Source: an uncultured Rhodospirillaceae bacterium | Lineage (GTDB): Bacteria; Pseudomonadota; Alphaproteobacteria; Rhodospirillales; Casp-alpha2 | Reading direction: 5' to 3' | NCBI GenBank assembly: GCA_913048145.1 | Contig: CAJWVP010000011.1 | Location: 1-19,895, forward strand | Length of the DNA stretch: 19,895 nucleotides | Shown: in pieces, positions 7,319-15,165 of the stretch | Numbering within the stretch: the first letter of the stretch is position 1 | How the letters are laid out: each line of letters opens with the position of its first letter | Notes under the pieces: generated by a model | Database searches by the model: none | Told to the model about the DNA's origin: nothing | What the model saw: only the letters and a program-made list of their open reading frames with translations | Translations under genes and position numbers: made by a program

Positions 7319-8614
7319 ATGGATCATTTCACTTACTGGGACGGTGAGCTTTACGCTGAGGGCGTGGCGCTTCGCGAACTAGCAGATCGTATAGGTACGC
7401 CGTTCTTCTGCTATTCCACCGCCACCCTGGAACGTCATTACCGGGTTTTCGCCGAGGCCGTGGCAGGCTTGGACGCGAGGATCTGCTATGCTGTGAAGGC
7501 CAATTCCAATGTCGCGGTGATCGCGTTGTTGGCAAGGCTGGGTGCGGGCGCGGACGTGGTTTCGGGCGGCGAATTGCAGCGCGCATTGGCAGCCGGCGTG
7601 ACCCCCGACAAGATCGTTTTTTCCGGAGTCGGCAAAACTCGTGAGGAACTGGCCGAGGCGCTGAAGGCCGGGGTTACGCGGATCAATGTGGAATCCGATC
7701 CCGAATTGGATACGCTGTCCGGGGTGGCAGCCGGCTTGGGCATCACGGCGGACATTGCGGTACGTATCAATCCCGACGTGGACGCTAAGACCCATGAGAA
7801 GATCACGACGGGCAAGAGCGAGAACAAGTTCGGCATTGATCTGGCAGTCGCCCAAGCGGTCTATGCGCGCGCTGCCCAGTTGCCCGGTATCAACGTATGC
7901 GGCGTCGCACTGCATATCGGCTCCCAGTTGATGGACCTGGCGCCTTATCGGGAGGCCTATGGCCGTGCCGTTGATTTCGTGCGGGTGCTGCGTGCCGAAG
8001 GGATCGGTATTGAGCACCTCGACCTGGGTGGTGGTTTGGGCATCACCTATAAAGACGAAACCGCGCCGTCACCCGCCGATTACGGTGCTATGGCGACGGA
8101 GGTGGTGGGAGATTTGGACGTCAAAGTGACGTTCGAGCCGGGCCGCGTCATTACCGGGAACGCGGGCGTTCTGGTCACCCGCGTACTGTTCGTCAAGGAA
8201 GGGTTGGCGAAGCGGTTTTGCATCATCGACGGGGCCATGAACGATCTGATCCGTCCGACGCTATACAGCGCGTATCACGAGATCGTGCCCGTGTTTGAAG
8301 CGACGGCGACTTCACCCCATGTCATTATGGATGTTGTTGGCCCGATCTGCGAATCGGGCGACTATATCGCCAAGGACCGATCGTTGCCCATGGTGGTCAC
8401 GGGGGATTTATTAGCGATTCGAACCACTGGGGCCTACGCAGCAGTCATGGGTTCGACATACAATACCCGTCCCTTGGCTCCCGAAGTGCTGGTCAACGGT
8501 GACGAATTCGCCGTCATTCGGCGTCGGTTTACGGTAGAGGATATGCTTGGATTGGAAAGCTTCCCCGCCTGGCTTCGGGACGAACCGCCCATTCGCGCGG
8601 AAGGCGCCGAATAG
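7319..8614 (+). CDS. lysA: Diaminopimelate decarboxylase
   Basis: This PLP enzyme converts meso-diaminopimelate to lysine in the cytoplasm. The 431 residues show the fold-III decarboxylase motifs: CYAVKANSN with the PLP lysine Lys60, ALHIGSQL, a glycine-rich LDLGGGLGI phosphate-binding segment, FEPGRVITGNAG, and GPICESGDYIAKDR with the catalytic cysteine contributed across the dimer. A GGAG at 7306-7309 lies 9 nt before the ATG. The TAG stop shares one base with the GTG start of the next gene (TAGTG), suggesting translational coupling to the TIGR02302 protein. Confidence 0.98.
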   Translation: MDHFTYWDGELYAEGVALRELADRIGTPFFCYSTATLERHYRVFAEAVAGLDARICYAVKANSNVAVIALLARLGAGADVVSGGELQRALAAGVTPDKIVFSGVGKTREELAEALKAGVTRINVESDPELDTLSGVAAGLGITADIAVRINPDVDAKTHEKITTGKSENKFGIDLAVAQAVYARAAQLPGINVCGVALHIGSQLMDLAPYREAYGRAVDFVRVLRAEGIGIEHLDLGGGLGITYKDETAPSPADYGAMATEVVGDLDVKVTFEPGRVITGNAGVLVTRVLFVKEGLAKRFCIIDGAMNDLIRPTLYSAYHEIVPVFEATATSPHVIMDVVGPICESGDYIAKDRSLPMVVTGDLLAIRTTGAYAAVMGSTYNTRPLAPEVLVNGDEFAVIRRRFTVEDMLGLESFPAWLRDEPPIRAEGAE

Positions 8615-11202
8615 TGGCCGGCGCGCTGGGTCCCCGCGAACGGAACCCGCTTAACGAATGGCGGATCCGATTGTTGATCCGGATTGCCTGGCTCAATTTG
8701 TTTTGGGAAAAAATATGGCCTCGACTGTTGCCGCCCCTTGCCGTGTGCGGCTTGTTCCTGGCGGTGGCGCTGTTGGACTTCCTGCCCATGTTGCCGTTTT
8801 GGCTTCACATCGTGGCCTTGGCCATGTTCGCGGGTATCTTCGGGTATAGCATCCGCGGCCTGGTCAGAGGGGGTTATCATGTTGACGAGCGCCGTGCCCG
8901 GCGTCGGGTGGAAACGGACAGCGGCGTGGCGCACCGGCCGTTGGAGGCCTTGGACGATATGCCCTTTTCCCATCCGGCGGATGCCGACGCACTGTGGACG
9001 CTGCACAAGGCGCGCATGGCAGCGCTTTTGTCGCGGTTGCGGGTGAGCTTGCCGTCACCGGGCATGGCGCGCTGCGATCCATTTGGTTTCCGGGCCGCCT
9101 TGCTGATGATTATGGTAATTGCCGGAGCGGCCGGGATCGGCGATGCTCGCGCCCGTCTGGAACGCGCGTTGATCCCGGAACCGGCGACGTTCAGCGAAGT
9201 GGGTCTGAGCATCGATCTGTGGATTACGCCGCCGGCCTACACGGGCCTAGCGCCCATCTTCCTCGAAAATGCCGCCGCTAAGCAGATGACATCTGCGGAC
9301 GCGACGACGGCGCGGGAGATGGCGACCCCTGCCGAGCTAACCGTGATCCGCGTGCCCGTTGGCAGCACATTCCTGGCGCAATTGAGTCGAGGCGACAAAC
9401 AGGCGGCCTTTGTTGTTGGCAAGCGTGAAACTGCATTCGAGGCGCTGGACTCGGCCGTGCCCGAAGCTGGCGCGCGCGTTGAGGGCACCTTCGTGGCCGA
9501 CGACGCTGTCGCCCCGGCGCTTGCGGTCAGTGTCGATGGCCGCGTCGCCGTATCGTGGCCTGCGCAAATTCAGATCGACCACGCGCCGGAAGTGGAATTT
9601 ACCCAGCCTCCCAAGAATCAGGGGCGCGGCCTACTGCGCGTGGAATTCGAGGCCACGGACGACTTTGGGTTGGCGAAGGTGGCCATGACTATCCGCAATC
9701 CCGAAGGCTGGCCTGTGCCTGGCGGCAACAAAGAACTGAAGATAGGACTGCCGGTGCCGGGCCTGGGAACACCCCTCGTCAAGGGTGCGTCATCCCAGGA
9801 CCTGACGACGCATCCTTGGGCGGGGACATCGGTGGAATTGCTTTTGGATGCGGCGGATGCGGCCGGCCAGAAAGGCACCAGCGACGCCGTGGCCGTTGTC
9901 CTGCCAGAACGGACCTTCAATCACCCCGTGGCCCGCGCCATCATCGCGGCGCGCAAGAAATTGAACCGGCCGGAACGCAAGGCGGCCCTGGATGCGGTGC
10001 GCGACATAGAGCAGATCGCCAAACGACCGGCACACTTCTATGAGAATACGGTCGTGTTCCTGACCCTGGTGGTTGCGCGTTCGCGTCTGCTGCACGACGA
10101 AAGCCCGAAATCCGTTGGCGCCGTTCAGAAGTTATTGTGGGATTCCGCGCTTCGCATTGAGGACGGAGAGTTCTCCATCGCCGATCGGGTTTTGGAAGTC
10201 GCGCAGCGCCGCATCATGGAAGCGCTCCACAACGACAACGTGACCAAACGCGAATTGGATCGGTTGATCGACCAGTTGCAGAAGGCCATGGATGAATACA
10301 CACGGGCCTTGGCCGAACATCTGCAGCGCGAAGGGCTCCAGGACATGCCCCAGATGCCGTCCACGCAGATGATAGAAAGCGGCGACCTGCAGCGCATGAT
10401 GGATCGGATCCGCGAGCTCATGAGTACCGGCTCCATCGAGGCGGGTAAGCAGATGTTGGCGCAGCTGAACCAGATGCTGGAGGCCCTTCGCCGGGGCGCA
10501 CGGACGGCCCGTCAGCCGCGAGGTCCGAGCCAGGGACGCCAGCTGCTTCAGAACTTGCGTGACCTGGCGAAACGTCAGCAGGAACTCCTGGACCTGACGT
10601 TCCGCGACATGCAGCGCCGCCAAAACTCTACGCGCCAGGGCCAGCAAGGTCAGCAGCGCCAACAGGGCCAGCAGGGCCAACAGGGTCAGGAGCAACAGCA
10701 GGGCGACCGTCAGGCCGATGAAATGGCTGGTCAGCAGGAGGCATTGCGGCGGGTGCTGGGCAAGCTGATGCTGCAGATGGACGAGATCCTGGGCAGCATT
10801 CCGCCGGCCATGGGCAAGGCTGACCCCGCCATGGAGGGTGCGCGGCAATCGCTGGGCCGCGGTGACCGTGCAGGCGCCGTCCCGCAACAGACTGAGGCTC
10901 TGGAACAGTTGCGTCAGGCTACGGAAGGTCTAGCCGAACAGCTGGGGCGGCGCATGCATGGCGAGCAGGGCATGTCCATTGGTCGCCAGGGCGAACAGCT
11001 TCCCGGGAACCGCGATCCCTTCGGCCGGCGCCGCGGCGAAGGCGCCAATGGCGAGCTAGACGATGGTGCAGTGAAGATACCTGACGGCCAGGAAATCCGA
11101 CGGTCGCGGGAAATTCTGGATGAGTTACGCTTGAGGTCCAGTGACCGGATCCGTCCGGGACTTGAGCTGGAATACATCGACCGCTTGCTGCGGCAGTTCT
11201 AA
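8614..11202 (+). CDS. TIGR02302-family (DUF4175) membrane protein with Gln-rich tail
   Basis: The 862-residue protein has two transmembrane helices near the N-terminus (about 37-57 and 62-80) and a third at about 155-172. A long extra-membrane region with beta-rich, periplasmic-looking sequence (about 190-440) and a helical region follow. A Gln/Gly low-complexity run lies at about 670-700, and the C-terminus ends DELRLRSSDRIRPGLELEYI. This layout is the definition of the alphaproteobacterial TIGR02302 family, whose function is not established. The GTG start at 8614 has GGAAGG at 8599-8604, 9 nt upstream, and overlaps the lysA stop by one base. The last part faces the zinc-ribbon gene convergently. 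An envelope role is only an inference from topology and neighbours. Confidence 0.92.
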   Translation: MAGALGPRERNPLNEWRIRLLIRIAWLNLFWEKIWPRLLPPLAVCGLFLAVALLDFLPMLPFWLHIVALAMFAGIFGYSIRGLVRGGYHVDERRARRRVETDSGVAHRPLEALDDMPFSHPADADALWTLHKARMAALLSRLRVSLPSPGMARCDPFGFRAALLMIMVIAGAAGIGDARARLERALIPEPATFSEVGLSIDLWITPPAYTGLAPIFLENAAAKQMTSADATTAREMATPAELTVIRVPVGSTFLAQLSRGDKQAAFVVGKRETAFEALDSAVPEAGARVEGTFVADDAVAPALAVSVDGRVAVSWPAQIQIDHAPEVEFTQPPKNQGRGLLRVEFEATDDFGLAKVAMTIRNPEGWPVPGGNKELKIGLPVPGLGTPLVKGASSQDLTTHPWAGTSVELLLDAADAAGQKGTSDAVAVVLPERTFNHPVARAIIAARKKLNRPERKAALDAVRDIEQIAKRPAHFYENTVVFLTLVVARSRLLHDESPKSVGAVQKLLWDSALRIEDGEFSIADRVLEVAQRRIMEALHNDNVTKRELDRLIDQLQKAMDEYTRALAEHLQREGLQDMPQMPSTQMIESGDLQRMMDRIRELMSTGSIEAGKQMLAQLNQMLEALRRGARTARQPRGPSQGRQLLQNLRDLAKRQQELLDLTFRDMQRRQNSTRQGQQGQQRQQGQQGQQGQEQQQGDRQADEMAGQQEALRRVLGKLMLQMDEILGSIPPAMGKADPAMEGARQSLGRGDRAGAVPQQTEALEQLRQATEGLAEQLGRRMHGEQGMSIGRQGEQLPGNRDPFGRRRGEGANGELDDGAVKIPDGQEIRRSREILDELRLRSSDRIRPGLELEYIDRLLRQF
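10633..10713 (+). repeat. Degenerate CAG/GGC-type tandem repeat encoding Gln/Gly run
   Basis: Codons CAG, CAA, GGC and GGT alternate to encode repeated Gln-Gln-Gly units inside the TIGR02302 gene. The units differ at third positions, so the repeat seems kept at protein level rather than being a recent slippage expansion, although copy number could vary between strains. Confidence 0.7.
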
Positions 11203-11321
11203 GCAAATCAAAAAAGCTAAATCGATTTTGCACATCCACACGGGCAGTCGGCATGGCGCCGTGTCGGAGGTACGACGTCGTGCCAAAGGGATGATGATGC
11301 GTGGCGGGGCTGGGCGCCGGC
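11203..11321. terminator. Convergent intergenic region with hairpins (possible terminator)
   Basis: The 119 bp between two convergent genes holds several dyads: AAATCGATTT at 11219-11228; ACACGG (11238-11243) with CCGTGT (11259-11264) around a 15-nt loop; and the near-perfect 16-bp palindrome GGTACGACGTCGTGCC at 11269-11284 with one G-T pair. An A-run lies at 11210-11215, which is a T-run on the minus strand, but it is not directly next to a stem. The region plausibly ends transcription from both sides; no single classical intrinsic terminator can be drawn. Confidence 0.3.
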
Positions 11322-12299
11322 TTACTTGGCCTTAGCGTCGTCGGGCTTGGCGAAGATCACGGCGATGCTGCGTGCCCGCGGCGATGGTTCGACCACGGTG
11401 ATCTTGTAGCGCATCCGTTCCCCGGCCGGGAGCTCGTTGCGCAGCGGCGGGGCAACCTTCGTCTGGATGTCGTTCTTGTCCGAATCCCGCAAAAGGACTT
11501 TGATCATGGGAACCGGCCGCGGATCTTCGGACACATTGGTGATGACGCCTTGGACCACCAGTATGGGTTTATCTTTATCCGTGCCGTAGTCGATCTTTGG
11601 CTTGCTCAGCTTTAGCCCGGCGCCGGCTTTCTCGTCCAGGCCGATCATCTCGTAGATGCCTTTGGTTAACGGCAGCAGATCCATGACCATGCCGCGCAGG
11701 AAGAACAGGGCCGCTAACAGGGCAATAAGGGAGACCCCGACACCAATGCCGATGATCTTGCCGATGCTGCGTTTCTGCGGCTTCGAGTCGCTAGAGTTGT
11801 TAGCTGAGTACATCGTTGGCACTGGGTCCGGATCGGGCAAATCCTCGATATCGATGCCGGCGGCGTCAGGCTCGTCATCATTTCCGCTATCCATGATCGA
11901 CGTCACGGACCCTACGTCTTCTTCGACGCCAAGCATATCGTCCAAGTCGGCGGGGGAAATGGGGTCCGTGTCTGACGCCTCGTCACTTAAATCTTCCGCA
12001 TTTTTGGTGGCATCATCTTTATCGGCAATATTGAAATTGCCGCCTGAACCGGGATCATTCGACGAACCTTCTGTCTCAGTTATGCGTTCGTGTTGCGGCA
12101 CTGGCATTGGAGCTGTGGGGGCCTGCGTGTTGAGTATCTGCGGTAGCGGCAGCGGCTGCATGGGTGGCGGCGGCGGCGATACAACGGGTGCCTGATGCCA
12201 TGTGTGCCCGCAGTTGTAGCAGCGGGTCGATCGGCCGTTTCCGACGAGCGCCGGTTGTACGTTATACTTGGTCGCGCAGTTCGGGCAGGTAATGATCAT
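11322..12299 (-). CDS. MJ0042-type zinc-ribbon, DUF3426 single-pass membrane protein
   Basis: The 325-residue protein opens with a zinc ribbon: Cys5-x2-Cys8 in ITCPNCATKYNV and Cys27-x2-Cys30 in TRCYNCGHTW, the MJ0042 motif. A Pro-rich linker (about 38-70) and a long acidic, low-complexity stretch (about 75-165) follow. Then comes one transmembrane helix (about 182-204) and a C-terminal DUF3426-type domain (about 228-318). The predicted topology puts the zinc ribbon in the cytoplasm and DUF3426 in the periplasm. Function is unknown. In this window it is divergent from ftsE with a 200-bp gap, and as I recall this neighbourhood with ftsE is common in alphaproteobacteria. Confidence 0.9.
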   Translation of the reverse strand: MIITCPNCATKYNVQPALVGNGRSTRCYNCGHTWHQAPVVSPPPPPMQPLPLPQILNTQAPTAPMPVPQHERITETEGSSNDPGSGGNFNIADKDDATKNAEDLSDEASDTDPISPADLDDMLGVEEDVGSVTSIMDSGNDDEPDAAGIDIEDLPDPDPVPTMYSANNSSDSKPQKRSIGKIIGIGVGVSLIALLAALFFLRGMVMDLLPLTKGIYEMIGLDEKAGAGLKLSKPKIDYGTDKDKPILVVQGVITNVSEDPRPVPMIKVLLRDSDKNDIQTKVAPPLRNELPAGERMRYKITVVEPSPRARSIAVIFAKPDDAKAK

Positions 12300-12447
12300 G
12301 TGTCGCCGGACCCCGAAAAAGTTTCACCATTTATAGGGTTTGCAGGAATCGAACGCAACCCGGCGCGGTCGTTCAGCAGTTTCCGATTCCGCCACACAGA
12401 TATCCTGGACGGATGAGGCCCTCCCATGGCATGGTGCAGATGTCTTG

Positions 12448-12467
12448 AAACGGAAGGCGGGCCGTTT
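12448..12467. promoter_or_regulatory. Inverted repeat upstream of ftsE
   Basis: AAACGG (12448-12453) and CCGTTT (12462-12467) are perfect inverted copies around 8 nt, centred about 42 nt before the ftsE start in the divergent zinc-ribbon/ftsE region. It could be an operator or a leader hairpin; nothing identifies a binding protein. Confidence 0.25.
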
Positions 12468-12499
12468 TGTAACGCGCCGGCGCGGAAAGCGGAGGAAGC

Positions 12500-13333
12500 G
12501 TGATTCCGGAGAATGACGAGCCCATCGTCCGCTTTGAAAACATCGGTCTCAGGTATGGGCTGGGTCGCGAGGTGCTCAAGGACGTATCGTTCGCCCTGGC
12601 GCCAGGGTCTTTTCACTTCCTGGTGGGCGAGAGTGGCGCTGGAAAATCATCGCTGTTGAAATTGATCTATCTCGCCCTGCGTCCGACCCGTGGGAATATC
12701 TCCCTATTTGGCCATGAGATTGCCTCCACGCCCCGGGATGACCTGTCGGCGCTGCGTCGACAAATCGGAGTGGTTTTCCAAGAATTCAAGTTACTCAATC
12801 ACTTATCGGCGTTCGACAATGTCGCTCTCCCCATGCGGGTGGCACGCGCGAAGCGTAAGGATGTGGACCGTCATGTGACAGAACTGCTCGCTTGGGTGGG
12901 CTTGAAGGACCACATGCAAGCCCGACCGCCGACCCTGTCGGGCGGTCAACAGCAACGCGTGGCAATCGCCCGCGCGGTGATCTCACGGCCCAGTCTGCTG
13001 TTGGCTGACGAACCCACGGGCAATGTTGATGACCAGATGGGTCTTCGGCTGATCCATTTGTTCGAGGAATTGAACCGGTTGGGTACGTCCGTCATCATTG
13101 CCACTCACTCCAAGCAGTTGGTAGAACGATTGGGGTATTCGCAACTCCAGCTTACGGACGGGCGGCTGGCCATTATCCCCGGCCGCGCCGAGGCCGAAGC
13201 GGCGGTGGCCGCGTCGGTGGAAACGGCCGCTGAGGCCGAGGATATACAAAATCAGCACCCCGATTCGCGCCGGGTGGCAGCCGGAGAAGAAGACCTTTAT
13301 GACAATGCGTCCGGTGTGGAGAGCTATTTGTGA
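12500..13333 (+). CDS. ftsE: Cell division ATP-binding protein FtsE
   Basis: This is the ABC ATPase subunit of the FtsEX complex, which acts at the septum and drives peptidoglycan-hydrolase activation through FtsX. The motifs are complete: Walker A GESGAGKS (43-50), Q-loop Gln94, signature LSGGQQQRVAIARA (146-159), Walker B LLLADEP (166-172) and H-loop His203. Segments typical of FtsE include FQEFKLLNHLSAFDNVALP. The GTG start is supported by a strong GGAGGA at 12491-12496. The protein has 277 residues, about 50 more than E. coli FtsE; the extra C-terminus from about 229 is Ala/Glu-rich and probably disordered. The last 4 bases overlap ftsX. Confidence 0.97.
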   Translation: MIPENDEPIVRFENIGLRYGLGREVLKDVSFALAPGSFHFLVGESGAGKSSLLKLIYLALRPTRGNISLFGHEIASTPRDDLSALRRQIGVVFQEFKLLNHLSAFDNVALPMRVARAKRKDVDRHVTELLAWVGLKDHMQARPPTLSGGQQQRVAIARAVISRPSLLLADEPTGNVDDQMGLRLIHLFEELNRLGTSVIIATHSKQLVERLGYSQLQLTDGRLAIIPGRAEAEAAVAASVETAAEAEDIQNQHPDSRRVAAGEEDLYDNASGVESYL

Positions 13334-14214
13334 TTCTGACGGGGCGCTCCGATCTGCCGCTGGACAAGGATGAACACAGCCGCTTCTTGCCGTGGTTGAT
13401 AGCCTTCATGGTGTTCCTGTCCATTCTGGCTGTTGCCGGTATGCTCGTTCTCAATGCCACGGCGTCACGGTGGGACGTTGGCGTTCGAGGGAACCTCACG
13501 GTCCAGATCGTGCCTACCGACGACGCCGCCGCTGATGAAGCGCGGCTTAACGAGGTGCTGACGGTCTTGGCAACAGCGCCAGAGGTGGCTCGATATGACG
13601 CCTTGGATGAAACGCGCCTTATTCGTCTACTGGAACCCTGGGTGGGTCCGAGTACCGAGAAGGGCGATTTGCCGCTGCCGCGTCTGATCGACGTGGAGCT
13701 CAAGCAGGCGACGAACTTTACCTCGGGAGACCTTGGCGCGCGTCTCAGCGAGAGGGTGAAAGGCGTTGCGATTGATGATCACCGTGTTTGGCTGGACCGC
13801 CTTGTGCGGATGATCGAGACCTTTGAGGCCCTGGCGCTTGTGGTTCTCCTGTTTATTACCATGGCCACGGTCGGCACGGTGGTATTCACAACCCGAACCG
13901 GCTTGGCCATTCACCGCGAAGCTATCGAGGTCCTGCACCTGATCGGCGCCCACGACGAGTACATCGCCCGCCAGTTCGCCAGCCGTGCCCTGGGCCTGGG
14001 TATTCGCGGCGGGCTGCTGGGGTTGGTCCTGGCTTTGCCGACGCTTTGGATGTTGGCCCATCTGGCCGCTAGTCTGGATGAGCGCTTGTTGCCCGATATC
14101 GGATTTGGTCCCTGGCATTGGGCCCTGTTGTTGGCCATGCCGGTCTCCGTGGCATTGATCGCCATGACCACGGCAAAGGTCACCGTGCTCAAAAACCTGG
14201 CCAGGATGCTCTAG
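13330..14214 (+). CDS. ftsX: Cell division protein FtsX (permease-like)
   Basis: The 294-residue protein has the FtsX plan: a cytoplasmic N-terminus, a first membrane helix (about 20-42), a periplasmic domain (about 45-160) that in the family contacts peptidoglycan hydrolase activators, and three further helices (about 165-188, 218-245 and 262-283). The segment REAIEVLHLIGAHDEYIARQF between helices 2 and 3 is highly typical. The GTG start overlaps the ftsE stop (GTGA), indicating translational coupling and equal synthesis of the two subunits. Length and topology are normal. Confidence 0.95.
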   Translation: MILTGRSDLPLDKDEHSRFLPWLIAFMVFLSILAVAGMLVLNATASRWDVGVRGNLTVQIVPTDDAAADEARLNEVLTVLATAPEVARYDALDETRLIRLLEPWVGPSTEKGDLPLPRLIDVELKQATNFTSGDLGARLSERVKGVAIDDHRVWLDRLVRMIETFEALALVVLLFITMATVGTVVFTTRTGLAIHREAIEVLHLIGAHDEYIARQFASRALGLGIRGGLLGLVLALPTLWMLAHLAASLDERLLPDIGFGPWHWALLLAMPVSVALIAMTTAKVTVLKNLARML

Positions 14215-14218
14215 GTCC

Positions 14219-14869
14219 ATGCGGCGGCGCAATGGGATCGTTCAGGGGTCGTTCTGTCTAAACCTATTTTTGCTGGTTCTTTTTCTGGCGGGCCTGTGGG
14301 GCATTGGTCTGGTTCGGTTTGTTGGTGATATTCCCGATCAGGTGGAAGACACCACGTCCAAGACGGGCGCCATCGTCGTGCTGACTGGCGGCAGCGGGCG
14401 GGTTAACGAAGGCCTCGCATTGTTGGATAAGGACCTGGCGGCAAAGCTATTCGTTTCCGGCGTTTATCGTGGTTTGGATGTGCGCAAGCTGCTGCAACTG
14501 GCGCGGCGAAATCCTACTGATCTGGAATCGCGGATCGGAATAGGTAATGCCGTCGATACCATCGAGAATGCCTCCGAAACCGCCGCCTGGTCGTCACGCC
14601 ATCGCATTTCGTCGTTGCGCCTGGTGACCGCCGCCTATCACATGCCGCGCAGTATGTTGGAGTTTCGTCAGGCTATGCCGAATATGCGGATCGTTTCCAA
14701 CCCGGTTTTTCCCGACCATGTGAAGCACGACGAATGGTGGGCGTGGCCTGGGACTGCGACGCTCTTTATCAGCGAATACAATAAGTTCCTGATGGCTTGG
14801 GTGCGACTGCGCAGCAAGCAGTTCTTTATTAGTACTGGTGAACAGCGCGCGGCCTCGGCAGCGAACTGA
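14219..14869 (+). CDS. YdcF/SanA-ElyC family (DUF218) membrane protein
   Basis: The 216-residue protein has one N-terminal membrane helix (about 12-34) and a DUF218 domain. The domain motifs are GAIVVLTGGSGRVNEGLALL (50-69), KLFVSGVYRG (76-85), ENASETAAW (116-124) and LRLVTAAYHMPRSMLEF (133-149). The family includes ElyC and SanA, which affect envelope polysaccharide or peptidoglycan precursor handling in E. coli; the reaction is not settled. It starts 4 nt after ftsX and so probably belongs to the same transcript. Confidence 0.9.
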   Translation: MRRRNGIVQGSFCLNLFLLVLFLAGLWGIGLVRFVGDIPDQVEDTTSKTGAIVVLTGGSGRVNEGLALLDKDLAAKLFVSGVYRGLDVRKLLQLARRNPTDLESRIGIGNAVDTIENASETAAWSSRHRISSLRLVTAAYHMPRSMLEFRQAMPNMRIVSNPVFPDHVKHDEWWAWPGTATLFISEYNKFLMAWVRLRSKQFFISTGEQRAASAAN

Positions 14870-14895
14870 TTAGGCCGGCATAGACTAGGCGAGGC

Positions 14896-14916
14896 TGTGG
14901 ATAATTTTGTGTATAA
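14896..14916 (-). promoter_or_regulatory. Two tandem perfect DnaA-box matches upstream of nrdJ
   Basis: TGTGGATAA (14896-14904) and TGTGTATAA (14908-14916) both match the reverse complement of the DnaA-box consensus TTATNCACA, in the same orientation with 3 nt between them. They sit 250-270 bp before the ribonucleotide reductase start. DnaA controls the ribonucleotide reductase operon nrdAB in E. coli, so a similar link here is plausible but unproven. Confidence 0.6.
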
Positions 14917-15032
14917 CTTGTCCGTGATGTTACGTTTCTCCGGCAAGTTATTGACCTCAAAGCGAAAAGTCAGTGTTGTTTTAATCGCCGTACATCACAT
15001 CAAAATGTGGAAACATAAAGAGAACAAATTGG

Positions 15033-15061
15033 TTGACGGCAATATGCTAACCACCTACTTT
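15033..15061 (+). promoter_or_regulatory. Possible sigma-70 promoter for nrdJ
   Basis: TTGACG (15033-15038) differs from the -35 consensus at one base, and TACTTT (15056-15061) after a 17-nt spacer is a weak -10. It lies about 100 bp before the nrdJ ATG, downstream of the paired DnaA-box matches. Candidate only. Confidence 0.3.
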
Positions 15062-15120
15062 GAAAAGGAAATCATGCTTTATCTGGGTTTTTGACGGCGC
15101 TTCTACGCCTCTGGTCCCAG

Positions 15121-15158
15121 AATTATGCAAAATAATATTAAATTTGTTCAAATAAAGG
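15121..15158. other. AT-rich segment before nrdJ
   Basis: This 38-bp stretch is almost entirely A and T, ending in the ribosome-binding AAAGGA (15154-15159) of nrdJ. It also contains TTATGCAAA (15123-15131), a DnaA-box match with one mismatch in the opposite orientation to the perfect ones. It may serve as a promoter element or as easily melted DNA. The rest of the 296-bp gap from 14870 has no recognisable gene, B12 riboswitch or NrdR box. Confidence 0.4.
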
Positions 15159-15165
15159 ATTCTGG

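Noticed and set aside
10633..10713. CRISPR or mobile repeat
   Set aside because: The repetition is in-frame Gln/Gly coding inside a conserved gene, with no spacers.
14996..15009. CACAT/ATGTG dyad before nrdJ as a CRP or FNR site
   Set aside because: Spacing and half-sites do not fit either consensus; too short to call.
14897..15094. 65-codon plus-strand open frame before nrdJ
   Set aside because: AT-rich, no ribosome-binding site or family, and it begins within the DnaA-box pair.
14870..15165. Cobalamin riboswitch or NrdR boxes upstream of the B12-dependent reductase
   Set aside because: No B12-box core or NrdR-type palindrome could be found by eye; a covariance-model search would settle it.
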